Assembly: GCA_025618425.1 (NCBI GenBank)
Contig: CM046832.1
Coordinates: 53,992,993-54,056,992, forward strand
Direction: 5' to 3'
DNA length: 64,000 nucleotides
Source: Heliocidaris tuberculata
Lineage: Eukaryota > Echinodermata > Echinoidea > Camarodonta > Echinometridae
Below, piece by piece: positions 52,001 to 55,045 of this stretch (the first letter of the stretch is position 1; every line of letters begins with the position of its first letter). The notes under the pieces were generated by a model. It was given only the letters and a program-made list of their open reading frames with translations. It was not told where the DNA came from and did not search any database. The position numbers and the translations under genes are program-made.

Positions 52001-54900
52001 AAATTTTGGCTGAAAACACATTTTGTATTGAAATTATACATGAAATCACGTTTTTGAGCAATTTTGGGTCCGACATGCAAGTACGAAATGTTGAGTAACT
52101 TCGGAACCGCATGCCCGGACATCGCGAATATGGTCTCAAAAGATGCGTGAGATTCGAAAAAAAAAAGTCATGAAACGCCGCGGCGACTGCTTTGCGCGTT
52201 GCGGACATATCGCGAAAAATGTCCCCCCCCCCCCCCGGCCCTTTTAGGGTTAAAAAATACTGTTGCAAGAGAAAAACCTTCTATGTGTAAATGAATGCCA
52301 GACAGGGTTGAAAATAACTGCTCGCAACAAAGACCCCTAAGTGTACTTTAATACCGGTATGTGTAATAAGACAAATAAATGTGAAACACATTATGCTTGA
52401 GTGATTTCACTTTGCCAAGGCAGCTTTTTTAGGTGGTTTACTGAGTCATGTGTGAATGTGGCTTTAGTTTCAATACTGACCTAATGAAGGAGTATGTGCC
52501 TTCCAAGTTGAACTGAACCTGGAAGTTTCCACTACTACTTGGTTCTCCACTGTAGAACCCTCCATTGACAGTCAAGAGCTTCCCATCATCTGTGACTACC
52601 TATATTGATGGGACAACAAAATGAGAAAAAATTAAAAGATTATAATTATTCAATTGAAAATGGAAGTATCTGAAGTGTGCAAAAATCAGCTGATCTATTT
52701 TACTCCACATTTTCTTTCACATGTCTATATCACATGCAACAGCAAACATGCACATAAACAATTATCACAGCTTTCAAATCTGAAGTGTTTTTTTTAACAA
52801 ATTGGTGATTCATGTTTTCAAAAACATGCATGCAACAACATACTCATGCATAAAAAGTGAATCATTGTTTGGTATCTACAATACAAAAAGAGTTAATATT
52901 TCTTGTTATCTTGAACAGATAAATACAAAGTGTAACTAGTAGTTGTAATTTAACAACAGTTACATTAAATATGTAAATGCATGAGTTGCTTACCTGCTTT
53001 ACATTGTGTCCTGCCCCTTTCACTCCATTCCAGTGAAAAGATACTTCCTATAGAAATGGAAACATGACTTGGAAAAGCGATACGTCCTTCTGCACTAAAA
53101 TAAAACACTTGACTTTATATCTCTGATGCATACAACCCATTACTTTGTGTACAGATGTGACCATAAACACATAACTTAAAGGTACTTCATCTCTTTTGCA
53201 GCCCTAAATTTTGAAGTTGTGTGAGTATGCAATAAATTACAAAAAGAATTTTAATTAGAAAACTTGTGCGGATGTGACAAGGATTATAATTTCCTTTTAA
53301 GTAAGTAATAACAACAATTTGGTAAAATTCTATTTTTTTCGACTAAAAAAAGATTGTATAAATTTTTGAATTATTTTTTGACCATTACTAGTACACGTAC
53401 TTGCATTGATTTCTGAATAGCTCCCTCTGCGAAAAAAGCAAGATTTTAATTTCTTACAAAGGAGTTATAGAACTTGCGACCTTGACATTTCATAGGCAGT
53501 ATCTACAGGATGCCTACTAAACATGTGCAAAGTTTCACAAGAATATTTTGGGTGTCTGCAAAAGGGATGAAGTACCTTTATGGCTTTTTTTTCTTCATTC
53601 AGATAATACAATGCATAGGGCTATGTGTTGTCATACGGAAATACAGATGTGATCTATGAGGACAATGAAAGACTGATGCCATGAGTGATGGGCACATTAA
53701 CCTACTCCACCAAATATGTATGTACTTAAAATGTCTAAAAGATCAAATTAATATACAAAAAATAACCAATAAAAAGTGATACTTGGCATCTTGAGTGAAG
53801 TAGCATAATCCTGAAATGGCCAAAATCACTTCTTCTGTATTCATCAAGAAATGTAACTTATCTTCCTCTCAACAAGATGATCAAAGAAGGAAAAAAATGT
53901 AAGTCTTACCTCGCCTTCATGAATGTTGAGCTCAGAGGGTGAGAAGCCTAGTCTTGTGAGTCCAACTTGAGCTCTTTTCTTTGCAGTTGGTAGTCTACCA
54001 TCTGCAAAGCATACAAAATGGTACCGGTAATTGAATACACTACTGGGCGATTCCGTATATATATATATTTCATCAATAAATGATAAATTTCATGATATGA
54101 CCATATTAATAGGTGGTGATACCAGAAAGCACCATTATTCAACGGTTTTATTTAGGGATTCTTCATTTTTGGATGAAATATTTTGAAAAAAAGACATATT
54201 GTATGGGACACTTTGCACAGAATAGAGTCAAAGTGCATCTTCATAATTTCAGAATCATTTCAATTATAAGTTAGACCTTAGTTTGACATTTACAAGAACA
54301 TCTAGGATGTATTTAAATGCTATGATGGAAGGTAAACAGAATTACAATGTATATCAAAACATTGTTGTCTGTTTTTCTTATACATGGTATGTATCTTGGA
54401 AACCAACAGCAACATCAAAATCAATGAGACTAGTAACCCGTCCCCTTTTCCCGAAACAACCATCTATCATATACACCATCTTCAATTTTAAGACAGATAC
54501 CAACTGAGAACAACCCATCCAAACAACCATCCCCATTCCCATCACCTACTAGTGGCACAGGGGCAGTTTTATAGGCAGTATTAATCATATTAGCTAAATA
54601 TCGTGTGTGCATGGGAAAATTATCCAGGGATAGCTGTCTTGATACAACCAGGATTTTCAGATATAGTGGAAGCCCTAATTTCCATGTTGTTAAAAACATC
54701 TAGAATGCTATGGGAAATGAAAGCCCCCTCCCCCAAAAAAAGGAGTGGGCATGTGCCCAAATCCCCATCCCCCTCACAATCCCTTCAGTCTCACCTCTAA
54801 TAGATGCTCCTCCTCTTGTTCCTGAATCCTGTGATCTGGCACCTGGAGCTACTCTGTATTCTCCTGGCTCATCTGAGTCTCTAGATGCCCCTGATCCCAT
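1737..54900 (-). CDS. Giant mosaic protein: cupredoxin-like x7, FN3-associated, about 16 FN3-like, thioredoxin-like (complete, 60 coding exons)
   Basis: I assembled this gene by reading exons on the minus strand between AG acceptors and GT donors; every junction keeps the reading frame. The 60 coding exons sum to 11,334 nt (3,777 residues plus TAA). Domain order: N-myristoylation-type start (1-45), seven cupredoxin-like domains (about 47-763), CHB_HEX_C/FN3-associated domain (764-855), two FN3-like domains (890-1068), acidic disordered region (1069-1738), about 14 FN3-like domains (1739-3440), thioredoxin/TlpA-like domain (about 3465-3670) and a basic tail (3674-3777). There is no signal peptide or transmembrane segment. 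Beta-sandwich repeats suggest a large binding scaffold, but no substrate or partner can be read from the sequence. I do not recognise an established family. FN3 boundaries are approximate because several are divergent. Exon coordinates are given in the segment entries. Confidence 0.85.
2364..5045 (-). CDS. Giant gene, exons 55-59: thioredoxin/TlpA-like domain with CxxS motif
   Basis: Exons 4827-5045, 4148-4211, 3411-3612, 2835-2939 and 2364-2507 encode about residues 3429-3673. The junction of exons 55 and 56 creates PIVILFWTHWCLASQ, matching the thioredoxin strand plus active-site helix (FWAxWCxxC) but with the second Cys replaced by Ser. Further on, ELFGVMAAPTVIVIHPEG matches the 'yGVrgvPTlflid-G' strand with the cis-proline (about residue 3617). 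A Cys-rich insertion with CCCC (about 3562-3565) separates the halves. A CxxS thioredoxin fold could form mixed disulfides, reduce glutathionylated partners or be purely structural; redox activity is not proven. Confidence 0.75.
2540..2815. repeat. Microsatellites: (AAC/AAT)n and (GA)n
   Basis: Triplet-like AATAACAAC runs occupy 2,547-2,632. A pure (GA)n run occupies 2,779-2,815, immediately left of exon 58 of the giant gene. Confidence 0.9.
4337..4520. repeat. Dispersed repeat family D, copy 1
   Basis: It contains TATAAAGACCACAATTTTTG and CCTGTACAGAAAGACCACC. A second copy in the same orientation is at 43,006-43,165. Confidence 0.6.
5875..7762 (-). CDS. Giant gene, exons 51-54: FN3-like domain 16 with helical insertion
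   Basis: Exons 7675-7762, 7387-7465, 6693-6829 and 5875-6032 encode about residues 3275-3428. A segment rich in Leu, Glu and Asp (LLQELFSLEHDLEEN, VSSFLAEIETSLDN) is predicted helical, probably a short coiled coil. It sits between PPAPRLMM of exon 50 and ISIALTWDS, GYKVLVNGGQYG and HRVNLVAMTD, which are FN3 strands. A MITE copy (7,159-7,363) lies in the intron between exons 52 and 53. Exon 53 uses a GTTGGT donor. Confidence 0.75.
6340..6542 (+). repeat. Possible retroposon 3' end with (AATTG)n tail
   Basis: The stretch ends in GAATAAAATTGAATTGAATTG. A similar tail follows a comparable AT-rich stretch at 16,880-17,062, suggesting the 3' ends of one non-LTR family. Confidence 0.35.
7159..7363. 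mobile_element. MITE family B (CAGTTCGTAATTAC ends), copy 1
   Basis: CAGTTCGTAATTAC at the left and AATTACGAACTGG at the right form a TIR. A second copy is at 25,833-26,050. Confidence 0.6.
7861..7910. repeat. (GA)n microsatellite
   Basis: GA dinucleotide run in an intron of the giant gene, seen directly. Confidence 0.9.
8210..9996 (-). CDS. Giant gene, exons 48-50: FN3-like domains 14 and 15
   Basis: Exons 9816-9996, 8966-9139 and 8210-8520 encode about residues 3053-3274. Domain 14 has ISLKWEKPKAFGGANISGY and YRLRVDGQQTA. Domain 15 has VIVPDPQRMST, LIVGWSEPEVLGGAKIKH and FTGLLAHVTYTVYLDVYLEG. The W-E/S-x-P-x-x-x-G-G pattern is shared by both and points to recent duplication. Exon 50 is noticeably more GC-rich than its surroundings. 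Confidence 0.8.
10170..10253. repeat. MITE family C, partial copy
   Basis: TTTGATTGGCTGAGAGCGAA followed by AACAAGTTTTATGAAACGGG matches the family C interior and one end. The other end is missing. Confidence 0.45.
10370..12504 (-). CDS. Giant gene, exons 44-47: FN3-like domains 12 (end) and 13
   Basis: Exons 12425-12504, 11899-12203, 11394-11452 and 10370-10548 encode about residues 2846-3052. Domain 12 continues with VYMNGRRIG and IYLLGICALS. A basic low-complexity stretch (GRTGRRGRTRKTSSS) follows, then domain 13 with IELKLTS, TIGICWDFL, RLQVSWSS and FITITGLDKD. The basic stretch could serve as a localisation or binding signal, which is only a guess. Confidence 0.7.
10621..10757. repeat. 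Inverted repeat around AATATTGAATGGC
   Basis: TAATATTGAATGGCCTTG at the left and AAAGCCATTCAATATTA at the right face each other about 100 bp apart. It is probably a small TIR element. Confidence 0.45.
10975..11070. repeat. Short imperfect tandem duplication
   Basis: GCACAGTCATCCGGGTA occurs twice about 50 bp apart, each followed by TTTT and an A/C-rich segment and preceded by AT-rich DNA. Confidence 0.5.
13037..13961 (-). CDS. Giant gene, exons 42-43: FN3-like domains 10, 11 and start of 12
   Basis: Exons 13352-13961 and 13037-13235 encode about residues 2576-2845. Domain 10 begins in exon 41 (LDLRWNKP) and ends with GGRTLKVHIVAVTT. A charged linker (LKRKERDKGEVSAEKR) and an acidic loop (DEDGDGENERENLQ) separate it from domain 11 (FINVQWSLL, YDVSWMCDADG, NLGCIYDISV). 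Domain 12 starts at PPVPPTLCC with FILEWSEP and GYQ before the phase-0 junction. Confidence 0.75.
14390..15725 (-). CDS. Giant gene, exons 40-41: FN3-like domains 8 and 9
   Basis: Exons 15540-15725 and 14390-15130 encode about residues 2267-2575. Domain 8 is a clear FN3: PPDPPSDLKVTSTG, LELRWTSA, LKMYVTL, VTDLEQGKDYVIHLLT. Domain 9: TPPTGLKCTDMG, MGVGWRPPSW, FMVEWEDIG, LHHLTPGRTYEIQVKAY. The 741-bp exon is unusual for this gene because it holds most of two domains without an intron. A Lys/Ser/Gly-rich loop (SKSKSKQGGGKQGR) follows domain 9. Confidence 0.85.
16219..16626. mobile_element. piggyBac-like MITE (TTAA target site)
   Basis: The inverted ends CCCTTTCAAGACA and TGTCCTGAAAGGG are each bounded by TTAA (16,215-16,218 and 16,627-16,630). 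TTAA duplication with ends starting CCC is the piggyBac superfamily mark. The element is 408 bp and has no ORF. Confidence 0.65.
16660..22253 (-). CDS. Giant gene, exons 37-39: FN3-like domain 7, split by a 4.6-kb intron
   Basis: Exons 22113-22253, 17375-17479 and 16660-16752 encode about residues 2154-2266. The domain reads LLAPPSKVWTEL, SMLVVWHRG, DAFMVRWWKAS, then IEDLEPGSTYSIMVEA, a textbook FN3 strand F. The intron between exons 37 and 38 (17,480-22,112) is the longest internal one and contains a SINE, a MITE and a possible plus-strand transcript. Confidence 0.8.
16880..17062 (+). repeat. Possible retroposon 3' end with (AATTG)n tail
   Basis: It ends AATAAATTGGTCTGAATTG followed by three more GAATT units, like the copy ending at 6,542. 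Confidence 0.35.
17531..17670 (+). mobile_element. MITE family C (GGCGTTTCATCAAG end), copy 1
   Basis: It begins GGGGGGCGTTTCATCAAG and ends TTTTATGAAACAGGGCCC, a loose inverted pair. The inside contains TCTCAGCCAATCAGATGCAA. An almost identical inverted copy is at 63,570-63,719. Confidence 0.65.
17987..18000. promoter_or_regulatory. RFX X-box palindrome
   Basis: The 14-mer GTTGCCATAGCAAC fits the X-box consensus (GTYNCC, 0-3 nt spacer, RGNAAC) in full. RFX factors use such sites to drive ciliary genes. It lies about 135 bp upstream of the splice donor at 18,135 on the plus strand and is in an intron of the minus-strand giant gene. Confidence 0.45.
18050..19770 (+). ncRNA. Possible spliced plus-strand transcript inside an intron of the giant gene
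   Basis: Three candidate exons: one ending at 18,135 (ATTGAG|gtaagt), 18,937-19,082 (tataattacag before, CAATCAG|gtaagt after) and 19,379 to about 19,770 (tatcattcag before; AATAAA at 19,747-19,752). All sites are near consensus. The only ORF starting in exon 1 (MSSQNVEIE) stops two codons into exon 2, and exon 2 has a 15-codon ORF (MELVDP..), so it is probably noncoding or encodes a very short peptide. No expression evidence is available. Confidence 0.3.
21480..21881 (-). mobile_element. tRNA-derived SINE
   Basis: On the minus strand the element starts with a tRNA-like head (21,802-21,881): an A-box region GTTGGCTCAGTCGG and a B-box GGTTCGAATCC (near 21,817-21,829). It ends in an (AAT)n-type tail at 21,480-21,506. 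Length (~400 bp) and layout are typical of SINEs. Confidence 0.75.
22988..25423 (-). CDS. Giant gene, exons 33-36: FN3-like domains 4 (end), 5 and 6
   Basis: Exons 25234-25423, 24653-24773, 23550-23753 and 22988-23132 encode about residues 1934-2153. Signatures are ATITWPK and VYVNGKQLAE in domain 5, and SPSLRLEGM, IDIMWEG, GYVVLKDG, RIKPGVTVELQIMAVS in domain 6. For exon 35 the right acceptor is the one ending ..aatgtag at 23,754: the nearer CAG would place a TGA in frame at once. A 356-bp TIR repeat copy lies in the intron between exons 34 and 35. Confidence 0.75.
24005..24360 (+). mobile_element. TIR repeat family A, copy 1
   Basis: The ends TAAAAGGGTACCAATCACC and, in reverse, TAAAGTGTACCAACCACC form a TIR. 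The inside includes GACTCGTGAGTAGACTACTC and a GC-rich core. It is nearly the reverse complement of 50,746-51,117. A partial third copy lies near 23,320-23,410. Confidence 0.7.
25833..26050. mobile_element. MITE family B, copy 2
   Basis: CCAGTTCGTAATCAC at the left and AATTACAAACTGG at the right mirror the copy at 7,159. The insides share the segment CATCCACCAAAACAGA / CGTCCACCAAAAACAGA. Confidence 0.6.
26150..27932 (-). CDS. Giant gene, exons 30-32: FN3-like domains 3 and 4
   Basis: Exons 27736-27932, 26810-26920 and 26150-26427 encode about residues 1739-1933. One FN3-like domain runs from LHVHWYLP through HYLVCVEGKQFI to TRYRVSVIAVY, the typical F-strand ending. The next starts at RPMPPKLFLTS, with VTVAWEPG, YALLKNNKPSGE and the turn IKDLKPGS, which is the classic FN3 'L-x-P-x-t-x-Y' region. 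It continues into exon 33. Confidence 0.75.
28480..30154 (-). CDS. Giant gene, exon 29: single 1,675-bp exon, highly acidic disordered region
   Basis: By far the largest exon, it encodes about residues 1180-1738 (558 codons) with no stop. It is dominated by Glu, Asp, Asn, Ser and Gln with runs such as DDDDDD and EEEEEE and few hydrophobic residues. A short motif recurs three times: YLNQVSSET (near 29,101-29,130), LANQASCET (near 29,052-29,075) and YINQVSNET (near 28,902-28,925). A SLPEES/SLPKES/SLPIEN triplet lies near 29,340-29,400. The flanking exons are phase-consistent. It is likely a flexible spacer or binding region; no function is assigned. Confidence 0.85.
30170..30255. repeat. Poly-A then (GA)n microsatellite
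   Basis: The run starts 16 bp from the acceptor of the 1,675-bp exon. On the coding strand this gives the long CT/T tract of that acceptor. Confidence 0.9.
30726..31578 (-). CDS. Giant gene, exons 27-28: disordered acidic linker, part 1
   Basis: Exons 31429-31578 and 30726-30909 encode about residues 1069-1179. Composition is rich in Glu, Ser, Thr, Pro and Leu, with a Thr run near TTEVAATTTSTLTP. There is no domain signature. The intron between them contains a (TA)n microsatellite, and the intron upstream of exon 27 holds a G-rich minisatellite. Confidence 0.75.
30942..30980. repeat. (TA)n microsatellite
   Basis: Roughly 18 TA units in the intron between exons 27 and 28. Confidence 0.9.
32609..32850. 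repeat. G-rich minisatellite, unit ~GGGGTAGTTGTCCTG
   Basis: About ten units of GGGGTA[AG]TTGTC plus 2-5 variable bases lie in a row, preceded by the complementary C-rich form (CCCCAGGACAATTACCCC). G4-forming potential on the plus strand is evident. Confidence 0.85.
33203..35196 (-). CDS. Giant gene, exons 23-26: two FN3-like domains
   Basis: Exons 35071-35196, 34529-34681, 33893-34048 and 33203-33305 encode about residues 890-1068. The first domain shows VELYWELP, IYINGICY and YIISVVAMP, matching FN3 strands B, C and F. The second shows LPIVWTPLP, YQLYVSGMQYGEE and LKIHVLALP. A phase-0 intron precedes the IYINGI strand; the same position is used in later FN3-like domains. Both domains are divergent, so the boundaries are approximate. 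Confidence 0.6.
36069..36180 (-). CDS. Giant gene, exon 22: short acidic linker
   Basis: This 112-bp exon encodes about residues 852-889. It begins with the end of the FN3-associated domain (RYWVLEG) and then turns acidic (DGDSESDDD, EDFEEQQ). It probably acts as a flexible spacer before the first FN3-like domain. A G-rich minisatellite lies just upstream in the preceding intron (36,266-36,530). Confidence 0.8.
36266..36530. repeat. G-rich minisatellite / polypurine tract, related to 32.6 kb
   Basis: CCCCCTGACAACTACCCC and GGGGGTAGTTATTTGGGGAT carry the same unit as at 32,609-32,850. A long G/GA-rich stretch follows (36,410-36,540). Confidence 0.75.
36849..37764 (-). CDS. Giant gene, exons 20-21: FN3-associated (CHB_HEX_C-type) domain
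   Basis: Exons 37607-37764 and 36849-36955 encode about residues 764-851. The core DATISYTLDGSIPEP is the hallmark of the CHB_HEX_C / Fn3_assoc family (pattern A-x-I-x-Y-T-x-D-G-S-x-P). The expected second half follows: a short ILKRSG segment and LHILRAIAHSD, which corresponds to the family's 'tIkAiAv' strand. In other proteins this small beta domain accompanies glycosidase or FN3 modules. Here it joins the cupredoxin block to the FN3 block. The identification rests on motif pattern only. Confidence 0.7.
38188..39356 (-). CDS. Giant gene, exons 18-19: cupredoxin-like domain 7
   Basis: The second half of exon 39240-39356 and exon 38188-38446 encode about residues 655-763. GFHPQTVNVKKGMSVVWSW opens the repeat, HHNITMV keeps the first His, and GTFHVRSRG followed by GCVRVW closes it. 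An acidic insertion with five consecutive Asp lies after the His strand. No Cys-His-Met loop is left. Confidence 0.65.
38665..38732 (-). repeat. Degenerate tRNA-like sequence (SINE head remnant)
   Basis: On the minus strand TTGGTCTAGTGG resembles an A-box and GGTTTCAGTCC a B-box at tRNA-like spacing. The rest does not fold convincingly as a tRNA, so a SINE remnant is likelier than a gene. Confidence 0.35.
39240..40911 (-). CDS. Giant gene, exons 16-18 (part): cupredoxin-like domain 6
   Basis: Exons 40736-40911, 39688-39772 and the first half of 39240-39356 encode about residues 552-655. The repeat reads ALTPDPVTVRSGDCVAWVW, then KHKLISV, then NPGVFHYYSKAF and a VVVSM closing strand. The upstream His is retained; the Cys ligand is replaced by Ser/Tyr. 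The phase-2 intron inside the second half is in the same place as in domains 1, 3 and 5. Confidence 0.65.
40152..40430. repeat. 43-bp tandem pair plus adjacent inverted repeat
   Basis: ACTCGATTTGGCTATATG begins units at 40,152 and 40,195. Next to it, ACTATTAATACATGGTTG (40,263) pairs with CAACCATGTATTAATAGT (ending 40,430), the arms continuing to GCGTTAGTGCGATCC / GGATCGCACTAACG. Confidence 0.7.
41196..44145 (-). CDS. Giant gene, exons 13-15: cupredoxin-like domain 5
   Basis: Exons 44029-44145, 43200-43312 and 41196-41247 encode about residues 458-551. The signature GYEPHLLSIHPGDRVWWTW is followed by TPHNVIQ, FCSGLPVDSPGAFYT, VVYYHR and a GAIMTV closing strand. The first copper His is kept (PHN); the Cys position carries His (YYHR), so a standard blue-copper centre is not expected. 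A 1.3-kb TIR element (41,585-42,902) sits in the intron between exons 14 and 15, and a foldback repeat sits between exons 13 and 14. Confidence 0.7.
41585..42902. mobile_element. 1.3-kb TIR element
   Basis: The left end TACCGTATTTTCTGGCATAA and the right end in reverse TACCGTATTTTCCGGCTTAA share a TIR of about 28 bp that continues AAGGCCGC. No transposase is recognisable inside. It sits in the intron between exons 14 and 15. Confidence 0.6.
43006..43165. repeat. Dispersed repeat family D, copy 2
   Basis: It shares TATAAAAACCACAATTTTTG, TATTAAAGGAATCTGTACAT and AAGACCACCTGCTCATAAAG-type segments with the copy near 4,340-4,520. It lies just left of exon 14 of the giant gene. Confidence 0.6.
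43515..43723. repeat. Foldback repeat with ~90-bp arms
   Basis: The left arm ending GAGCTCTGCTAAGAG (43,589-43,603) pairs with the right arm starting CTCTTAGCGGAGCTC (43,634-43,648) and outward to GAATTGTAGGT. The ~30-nt loop holds CTGATCGAAACGTCGAG. Confidence 0.75.
44856..48464 (-). CDS. Giant gene, exons 9-12: cupredoxin-like domain 4 (most divergent)
   Basis: The end of exon 48307-48464 plus exons 47205-47287, 46665-46716 and 44856-45013 encode about residues 346-457. GFYPDLCVASVGDRIRWNW gives the repeat signature. No copper ligand is recognisable. The loop encoded by exon 11 and the start of exon 12 is Cys-rich (ESCV, DECN, NRCKY) and the closing part reads GVYHYRV and CCSVII. The phase-0 intron after SLSITQ matches the one after HNVKQ in domain 1 and HNVIQ in domain 5. 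Confidence 0.6.
45393..45976. repeat. Tandem repeat, ~147-bp unit, 4 copies
   Basis: Units begin with TTTTGAATAAATTTGCATAA at 45,393, 45,537, 45,684 and 45,831 (periods 144, 147, 147). Copies 2 and 3 are nearly identical, and the fourth diverges at its end. Confidence 0.9.
45990..46062. repeat. Compound microsatellite (GGAC)n-(ACGC)n-(AC)n
   Basis: Runs of GGAC, ACGC and AC units lie end to end inside the 893-bp element. This is seen directly. Confidence 0.9.
46256..46415. repeat. Tandem duplication, ~81-bp unit, 2 copies
   Basis: The unit starting CATTATTTTTTTTGGGG and ending GCTGTCAATAAAA occurs at 46,256 and again at 46,337, practically identical. It looks like a recent slippage or duplication. 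Confidence 0.85.
47853..48020. repeat. Palindromic MITE, ~168 bp
   Basis: Two arms meet near 47,935: the left contains GTTGAAATCATGGATT and TACTATTTTCT, the right AGAAAATAGTGC and AATCCATAATTTCAAC. The arms extend outward through AATATACC / GGTATATT. Confidence 0.65.
48307..49733 (-). CDS. Giant gene, exons 7-9: cupredoxin-like domain 3
   Basis: Exons 49550-49733 (second half), 49085-49191 and most of 48307-48464 encode about residues 237-345. The repeat reads FIPALLTVQEGDRVWWTW, then KHKIIEV, then GVFYYCDNNYDD and a LGVIVV closing strand. It is the only copy with a Cys at the expected ligand position (FYYC) together with the upstream His, but the second His is Asn/Tyr. The WWTW segment and the Gly-Asp turn are shared with domain 5. 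Confidence 0.7.
49550..50373 (-). CDS. Giant gene, exons 6-7 (part): cupredoxin-like domain 2
   Basis: Exon 50189-50373 and the first ~27 codons of exon 49550-49733 encode about residues 149-236. GFSKPRLCIREGTSVRWHW matches the opening strands of domain 1, and EPGLYYFLAE with a LCVVEV strand closes the fold. The first copper His is absent (strand reads TLVEV) and no Cys-His-Met loop is seen. Several extra Cys (CTLVEVKLCPKHC) are peculiar to this copy. The domain is probably structural only. Confidence 0.65.
50540..54001 (-). CDS. Giant gene, exons 2-5: cupredoxin-like domain 1
   Basis: Exons 53910-54001, 52994-53047, 52481-52599 and 50540-50612 encode about residues 36-148. The pattern is that of a small blue-copper-type beta sandwich: GFSPSELNIHEGEEVSFHW, then a strand ending GHNVKQ, then GTYSFIS and a closing VFTVTV strand. 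Of the type-1 copper ligands, the first His (GHN) is present, the expected Cys position is Ser, and a His follows in EGYH. An intact copper site is therefore unlikely. Introns fall in phase 0 after HNVKQ and phase 2 before the last strands, a layout repeated in other copies. Confidence 0.7.
50746..51117 (-). mobile_element. TIR repeat family A, copy 2
   Basis: This is the same ~360-bp element as at 24,005-24,360 but inverted, with the same ends and GC-rich core (TAGTCTACTCACGAGTCGC). Confidence 0.7.
51531..52249. mobile_element. piggyBac-like MITE (TTAA target site)
   Basis: The inverted ends CCCTAAAAGGGCCG and CGGCCCTTTTAGGG are flanked on both sides by TTAA. The element is 719 bp, with poly-G/poly-C tracts just inside each end, and codes for nothing recognisable. 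It lies in the intron between exons 4 and 5 of the giant gene. Confidence 0.75.
53177..53580. mobile_element. MITE with TIR TAAAGGTACTTCATC
   Basis: The left end TAAAGGTACTTCATCTCTTT and the right end, read in reverse, TAAAGGTACTTCATCCCTTT match over about 24 bp. TA at the tips fits a TA target site (Tc1/mariner type). The 404-bp element has no ORF. Confidence 0.65.
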
Positions 54901-55045
54901 AATGGTTGGTCCATATAACTTACAAAATTCTGATTTAATAGTCTCAATTCATAATCACATTGTGTCAATGTGGAAAATGTCAATTTTTTTGTTCCTTCAG
55001 TGATGTGATATGCTATGTCTGTTCATCCCTCCTTCATATTTATAT
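54795..55045 (-). CDS. Giant gene, first coding exon with 5'UTR part (start codon, MGSGAS N-terminus)
   Basis: The exon starts after a pyrimidine-rich acceptor (ttctttcag), so at least one noncoding exon lies further upstream. An in-frame TGA precedes the ATG at 54,900-54,898 and no other in-frame ATG lies between, which fixes this start. Residues 1-6 are MGSGAS: Gly2 with Ser6 fits the N-myristoyltransferase pattern MGxxxS/T. The rest of the exon (to about residue 35) is rich in Ser, Gly, Arg and Glu and looks disordered. It ends in phase 1. A short upstream ATG in the 5'UTR could form a uORF. Confidence 0.75.

Noticed and set aside
53910..55045. Secretory signal peptide for the giant protein
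   Set aside because: The N-terminus is polar (Ser, Gly, Arg, Glu) with no hydrophobic core, and an in-frame stop lies just upstream of the ATG.
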